Origin: an uncultured Carnobacterium sp.
Lineage (GTDB): Bacteria > Bacillota > Bacilli > Lactobacillales > Aerococcaceae
DNA length: 6,282 nt
Direction: 5' to 3'
NCBI GenBank assembly: GCA_937976325.1
Contig: CALJSD010000165.1
Span: 1 to 6,282, forward strand
This document shows, one piece after another, positions 5,919-6,282 of this stretch. The notes beneath the pieces were generated by a model. That model saw nothing but the letters and a program-made list of their open reading frames with translations, searched no databases and was not told where the DNA came from. The translations under genes and the position numbers were made by a program. Each line of letters starts with the position of its first letter. The first letter of the stretch is position 1.

Positions 5919-6096
5919 AATTCACATTCGATGCACATCACGTTACTGTGATTATAGAATCCGTTAGTCTTTGCGGAATCATCTTTATGCAGCAACTAAT
6001 TTTTTACTTTCCACTCTGTTAGTAGTTTTTTCTGTGCAAGTAACTAAAAGAGAATGCTACATTCAAACTAGCCAAAGCCGTGCTAGAACTAATTCC

Positions 6097-6131
6097 TCTT
6101 TATGGTTGTACAGAAAATCTTTTACGGATCT
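6097..6131 (+). repeat. Imperfect direct repeat, copy 1
   Basis: It starts tctttatggttgta and ends ttacggatc. The first 22 nt match copy 2 at 19 positions, and the three differences are all transitions. The copies then differ by a one-base indel and rejoin at ttacgga. Confidence 0.6.
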
Positions 6132-6173
6132 CTTACTAGGAACTGCTATACACGCTTCCTTTCCACTAAGGCA

Positions 6174-6210
6174 TCTTTATGATTGTATAAAAAATGCTAT
6201 TACGGAGTTC
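6174..6210 (+). repeat. Imperfect direct repeat, copy 2
   Basis: It starts tctttatgattgta and ends ttacggagttc, 77-78 nt after copy 1. A third, much weaker relative (tctttatg, then a T-rich run and tac) begins at 5982 at the inner part of the right arm of the inverted repeat. Confidence 0.6.
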
Positions 6211-6262
6211 TGCACGGAATCTATAGTAGCAACAATAGCGTATGTAACTGATGCGAACTAGG

Positions 6263-6275
6263 GACTCTAGGAGTC
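6263..6275. other. Short palindrome gactc-tag-gagtc at the window edge
   Basis: Two perfect 5-bp arms flank a 3-nt centre. It overlaps ctagggactct (6258-6268), which nearly repeats ctagggctct inside apical hairpin 1 (5859-5868). It may be part of a feature that continues beyond the window. Confidence 0.4.
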
Positions 6276-6282
6276 ATCCGTA

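Larger units (their letters stand above)
5702..6058. repeat. Long imperfect inverted repeat (357 bp), fold-back element or long-hairpin RNA
   Basis: The two halves pair almost end to end. Main matched blocks are 5702-5706/6054-6058, 5710-5719/6043-6052 (10 bp perfect), 5721-5728/6035-6042 (8 bp perfect), 5734-5739/6026-6031, 5745-5749/6019-6023, 5754-5760/6009-6015 (7 bp perfect), 5768-5776/5996-6004 (8 of 9), 5793-5803/5975-5985 (11 bp perfect) and 5809-5840/5941-5969 (27 pairs with two T-T mismatches and small bulges). About 100 pairs can be drawn by hand. The apical 100 nt (5841-5940) are about 53% G+C, against about 36% in the adjacent arm. There is no coding sequence inside. It could be a MITE-like fold-back insertion, a structured noncoding RNA on either strand, or the leader of ylaN. 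No clear target-site duplication is seen. I do not recognise it as a known RNA family. Confidence 0.85.
6059..6282. other. Noncoding stretch to the window edge, no gene recognised
   Basis: No frame on either strand shows a credible protein. The only long open frame on plus (TTG start at 5971, ending about 6261) begins inside the inverted repeat, has no ribosome binding site and has no recognisable sequence. The minus frames are broken by stops. The stretch holds an imperfect direct repeat and a short palindrome described separately. A 5-bp ctagc/gctag hairpin lies near 6068-6086. Any promoter for a gene right of the window was not identified. Confidence 0.6.

Noticed and set aside
5702..6058. 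Known housekeeping RNA or riboswitch (SRP RNA, RNase P RNA, 6S RNA, T-box)
   Set aside because: The SRP GGAAGGAAGC-type core, RNase P conserved core words and the T-box GGGTGGTACCGCG are all absent. 6S RNA is a rod with a central bubble and a simple tip, not a two-hairpin apical domain, although I cannot exclude a divergent member without a covariance search.
5702..6058. Invertible promoter (phase-variation switch) flanked by inverted repeats
   Set aside because: Active site-specific inversion needs short, near-identical repeats and a recombinase. Here the arms are long and well diverged, and no recombinase gene is in the window.
5690..6070. Target-site duplication flanking the inverted repeat
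   Set aside because: Comparison of the flanks gave only a 4-nt attc coincidence at unequal distances from the ends. This is too weak to claim an insertion footprint.
5971..6261. 96-codon open frame on the plus strand with TTG start
   Set aside because: It has no ribosome binding site, starts within the long inverted repeat, shows no recognisable domain, and has low-complexity, cysteine- and threonine-scattered content typical of a random frame.

Overview
The window looks like chromosomal DNA from a low-GC Gram-positive bacterium (Bacillota), most likely Lactobacillales. Supporting signs are strong AGGAGG ribosome binding sites, TTG and GTG starts backed by those sites, an Opp/Ami-type oligopeptide transporter, and the small Bacillota families YlaN (UPF0358) and YlbG (DUF2129) flanking ftsW. 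I cannot name the genus from sequence alone.

Layout. (1) Positions 1-3333, minus strand: a tightly packed oligopeptide ABC transporter operon transcribed oppB-oppC-oppD-oppF, with oppF cut by the window edge. Genes overlap or lie within about 10 nt, so translation is probably coupled. No substrate-binding protein gene (oppA) lies upstream of oppB. (2) Positions 3334-3478: a short divergent promoter region serving opp (minus) and a small membrane-protein gene (plus). (3) Positions 3479-3799, plus strand: a 106-residue, three-helix membrane protein resembling DUF3899. (4) Positions 3812-3852: a strong intrinsic terminator that can work in both directions between convergent genes. (5) Positions 3855-5669, minus strand: ylaN-ftsW-ylbG, spaced by 12 nt, joining a small iron-linked cytosolic protein, the septal peptidoglycan polymerase and a small DUF2129 protein. 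(6) Positions 5670-6282: 613 nt without a convincing gene.

The noncoding stretch is the unusual part. Positions 5702-6058 form one long imperfect inverted repeat. Two arms of roughly 120-140 nt can be paired by hand almost end to end (close to 100 base pairs with small bulges and internal loops) around a 100-nt, relatively GC-rich apical region that holds two further hairpins. The left arm runs through the likely ylaN promoter and leader and stops about 20 nt before the ylaN ribosome binding site. It could be a fold-back/MITE-type mobile element, a long-hairpin noncoding RNA, or a regulatory leader of ylaN-ftsW; I do not recognise it as a known RNA class. To its right, an imperfect direct repeat (6097-6131 and 6174-6210) and a short palindrome at the window edge suggest the repetitive region continues past the window.

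Functionally, the coding part is ordinary: peptide uptake in one operon, and cell division with iron homeostasis in the other. The 5.7-6.3 kb region is the part most worth following up.
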